DNA from: Siphonodentalium dalli
Taxonomy: Eukaryota; Mollusca; Scaphopoda; Gadilida; Siphonodentaliidae
Direction of reading: 5' to 3'
DNA length: 64,000 nt
Assembly: GCA_032622095.1 (NCBI GenBank)
Contig: CP136062.1
Location: 39,618,918 to 39,682,917 of the forward strand
Of this stretch, positions 61,812-64,000 are shown one piece after another; within the stretch, counting starts at the first letter, position 1, and the number at the start of each line of letters is the position of its first letter. Under the pieces are notes generated by a model. That model was not told the origin of the DNA and made no database searches. It worked only from the letters and a program-made list of their open reading frames with translations. The position numbers and the translations under genes were made by a program.

Positions 61812-64000
61812 AGGTATCCACACCACACACATATATAGGTATCCCCACCACATACATATATAGGTATCCCCACCACATACATATATAGGTATCCCCACCA
61901 CATACATATATATGTTTCCCCACCACACACATATATAGGTATCCCCACCACATACATCTATAGGTATCCCCACCACACACATATATAGGTATCCCCACCA
62001 CATACATATATAGGTATCCCCACCACACACATCTATATGTATCCCCACCACACACATCTATAGATATCCCACCACACACATCTATAGGTATCCCCACCAC
62101 ATACATATATAGGTATCCCCACCGAATACAAATATTGGTATCCCCACCACACCCATATATAGGTATCCCCACCACATACATATATATGTATCCCTGCCAC
62201 ACACATATATAGGTATCCACACCACACACATATATAGGTCTCCCCACCACATACATCTATAGGTATCCCCAACACACACATCTATAGGTATCCCCACCAC
62301 ACACATCTATAGGTTTCCCCACCACACACATATATAGGTATCCCCACCATACACATCTATAGGTATCCCCACCACATACATATATAGGTATTCCAACCAC
62401 ACATATATATAGGTATCCCCATCATATACATATATAGGTCTCCCCACCACATACATCTATAGGTATCCCCAAAACACACATCTATAGGTATCCCCACCAC
62501 ACACATCTATAGGTTTCCCCACCACACACATATATAGGTATCCCCACCATACACATCTATATGTATCCCCACCACATGCATATATAAGTATCCCTGCCAC
62601 ACACATATATAGGTATCCCCACCACACTCATATATAGGTATCCCCGCCACATACATATATAGGTCTCCCTGCCACACACATATATAGGTATCCCCACCAC
62701 ACACATATATAGGTATCCCCGCCACACAAATATATAGGTATCCCTGCCACACACATATATAGGTATCCCCACCACACACATATATAGGTATCCCCGCCAC
62801 ATACATATATAGGTCTCCCCGCCAGATACATATATAGGTATCCCCACCACACATCTATAGGTATCCCCACCACACATATATATTGGTCTCCCCGCCACAC
62901 ACATATATAGGTATCCCCGCCACATACATATATAGGTCTCGCCGCCACATACATATATAGGTATCCCCACCACACATCTATAGGTATTGCCACCACACAA
63001 ATATATTGGTCTCCTCGCCACACACATATATAGGTATCCCTGCCACATACATCTATAGGTCTCCCCACCGCACACATATATAGGTATCATCACCACACAC
63101 ATATATAGGTCTCCCCGCCACATACATCTATAGGTCTCCCCACCACATACATATATAGGTATCCTCACCACACACATATATAGGTATCCCCACCACATAC
63201 ATATATAGGTATCTCCACCACACACATATATAGGTAACCCAGCCACACACATATATAGGTATCCCCACCACATACATATATAGGTATCCTCACCACACAC
63301 ATATATAGGTCTCCACGCCACATACATCCATAGGTCTCCCCACCACATACATATATAGGTATCACCACCACATACATATATAGGTATCCCTCCCACACAC
63401 ATATATAGGTATCCCCGCCACACACATATATAGGTATCCCCACCACATACATCTATAGGTATCCCCACCACATACATATATAGGTATCCTCACCACACAC
63501 ATATATAGGTATCACCACAACATACATATATAGGTATCCCCGCCAACACATATATAGGTATCCCCGCCACATACATATATAGGTATCCCCACCACACACA
63601 TCTATAGGTATCCCCACCACATACATATATAGGAATCACCACCACATACATATATAGGTATCCCCACCACACACATATATAGGTATCCCCACCACACACA
63701 TATATATAGGTATCCCCGCCACACACATATATAGGTATCCCCACCACATACATATATAGGTCTCACCACCACATACATATATAGGTATCCCCACCACACA
63801 CATCTATAGGTATCCCCACCACACACATATATAGGTATCACCACCACACACATATATAGGTATCCCCACCACATACATATATAGGTATCCCCACCACATA
63901 CATATATAGGTATCCCCGCCAACACATATATAGGTATCCCCGCCACATACATATATAGGTATCCCCACCACATACATCTATTGGTATCACCGCCACAAAC
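61812..64000. repeat. CpG-richer subfamily block, further copy, open at window end
   Basis: Contains TGTTTCCCC (61,913), CGCCAGATAC (62,820) and ATCCATAGG (63,326), matching 56,003, 56,509 and 57,014. The spacing between the first two is about 400 bp larger, partly because of the local duplication at 62.2-62.6 kb. It runs off the end of the window still in satellite. Confidence 0.82.
62231..62630. repeat. 200-bp (eight-unit) tandem duplication
   Basis: The series GGTCTCCCCACC, AACACACACATC/AAAACACACATC, GGTTTCCCCACC and CCACCATACACATC occurs at 62,237 and again exactly 200 bp later. GGTTTCCCC is at 62,312 and 62,512. A few substitutions separate the two copies. Ends are approximate. Confidence 0.85.

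Larger units (their letters stand above)
1..64000. repeat. 25-bp tandem satellite array filling the window
   Basis: Every line of sequence read resolves into head-to-tail copies of one 25-bp unit, all in the same orientation. On the + strand the unit is GTATCCCCACCAC followed by AYACATMTATAG. The commonest form has 8 C, 2 G, 9 A and 6 T, so about 40% GC with strong C-over-G strand bias. Recurrent variant sites, numbered from G1, are: A9 to G (creates CpG), C6 to A, C8 to A, T15 to C, A20 to C, A3 to C, G1 to A or T, G25 to T and C13 to A. Length variants are 23 bp (one TA/AT step lost), 24 bp (one C or G lost), 26 bp and 27 bp (one extra TA step). I saw no non-satellite insertion, inverted block or array edge. 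The type is typical of eukaryotic satellite or minisatellite DNA. The family is not one I recognise. Confidence 0.98.

Noticed and set aside
1-64000. CENP-B box or known centromere monomer
   Set aside because: No unit contains a CENP-B-box-like TTCG...CGGGA pattern, and the unit length (25 bp) is far from alpha-satellite or nucleosome length. Centromere function can be neither claimed nor excluded from sequence.
1-64000. Telomeric repeat
   Set aside because: The unit is not a short G-rich telomere motif such as TTAGGG or its variants. The GGTGGGG segment of the - strand is only part of a 25-bp AT-containing unit.
1-64000. Bacterial or phage sequence with promoters, RBSs and terminators
   Set aside because: No coding sequence exists, and AT-rich TATATA runs appear every 25 bp as part of the repeat. 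Calling promoters or terminators here would be meaningless.

Overview
The whole 64 kb is one uninterrupted satellite (minisatellite-type) array. The basic unit is 25 bp: on the + strand GTATCCCCACCAC followed by AYACATMTATAG (Y = T or C, M = A or C). I count 64,000/25, so roughly 2,560 units. Everywhere I read, the sequence resolves into this unit or a 1-2 bp length variant of it. I found no gene, RNA gene, transposable element, CRISPR array, unique-sequence island or array boundary. Both window edges lie inside the array. This points to a eukaryotic chromosome, probably heterochromatic, pericentromeric or subtelomeric DNA from a long-read assembly. The species cannot be read from the sequence, and I do not recognise the monomer as a named satellite family.

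Long open reading frames on the - strand are a by-product of the repeat. The - strand unit has no stop codon in any frame. Because 25 is not a multiple of 3, the three frames join into one 25-residue cycle (75 bp). The + strand carries TAG in nearly every unit, so each + frame closes about every 75 bp. None of these frames is annotated as a gene.

The informative level is higher-order structure. Unit variants (point changes and 23-, 24-, 26- and 27-bp units) recur in fixed order, giving nested higher-order repeats (HORs). Left to right: 0.27-4.5 kb, a 2.08-kb HOR in two copies plus a 550-bp repeat; 4.5-6.25 kb, mixed; 6.25-14.9 kb, a 1.92-kb HOR (spacings 1720, 2094, 1919, 1920 bp), then shorter 939- and 639-bp steps to 16.5 kb; 17.7-20.7 kb, steps of 652, 552 and 1152 bp; 20.7-44 kb, a highly homogeneous 2.98-kb HOR (spacings 3298, 1616, 2337, 1616, 2979, 2980, 2980, 2979, 1616 bp), in which the short forms are internal deletions of the long one; 44.4-46.1 kb, a 900-bp tandem duplication; 46.1-49.9 kb, a mosaic of modules seen elsewhere; 49.9-64 kb, a CpG-richer subfamily arranged in 4.14-4.19-kb HORs, with a displaced copy of the 48.3-49.2 kb segment at 60.9-61.8 kb.

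The pattern fits birth and turnover by unequal exchange, replication slippage and patchy conversion. It is most recent in the 23-43 kb core and older on the flanks. I found no undescribed gene system. The worthwhile observations concern the organisation and evolution of the array.
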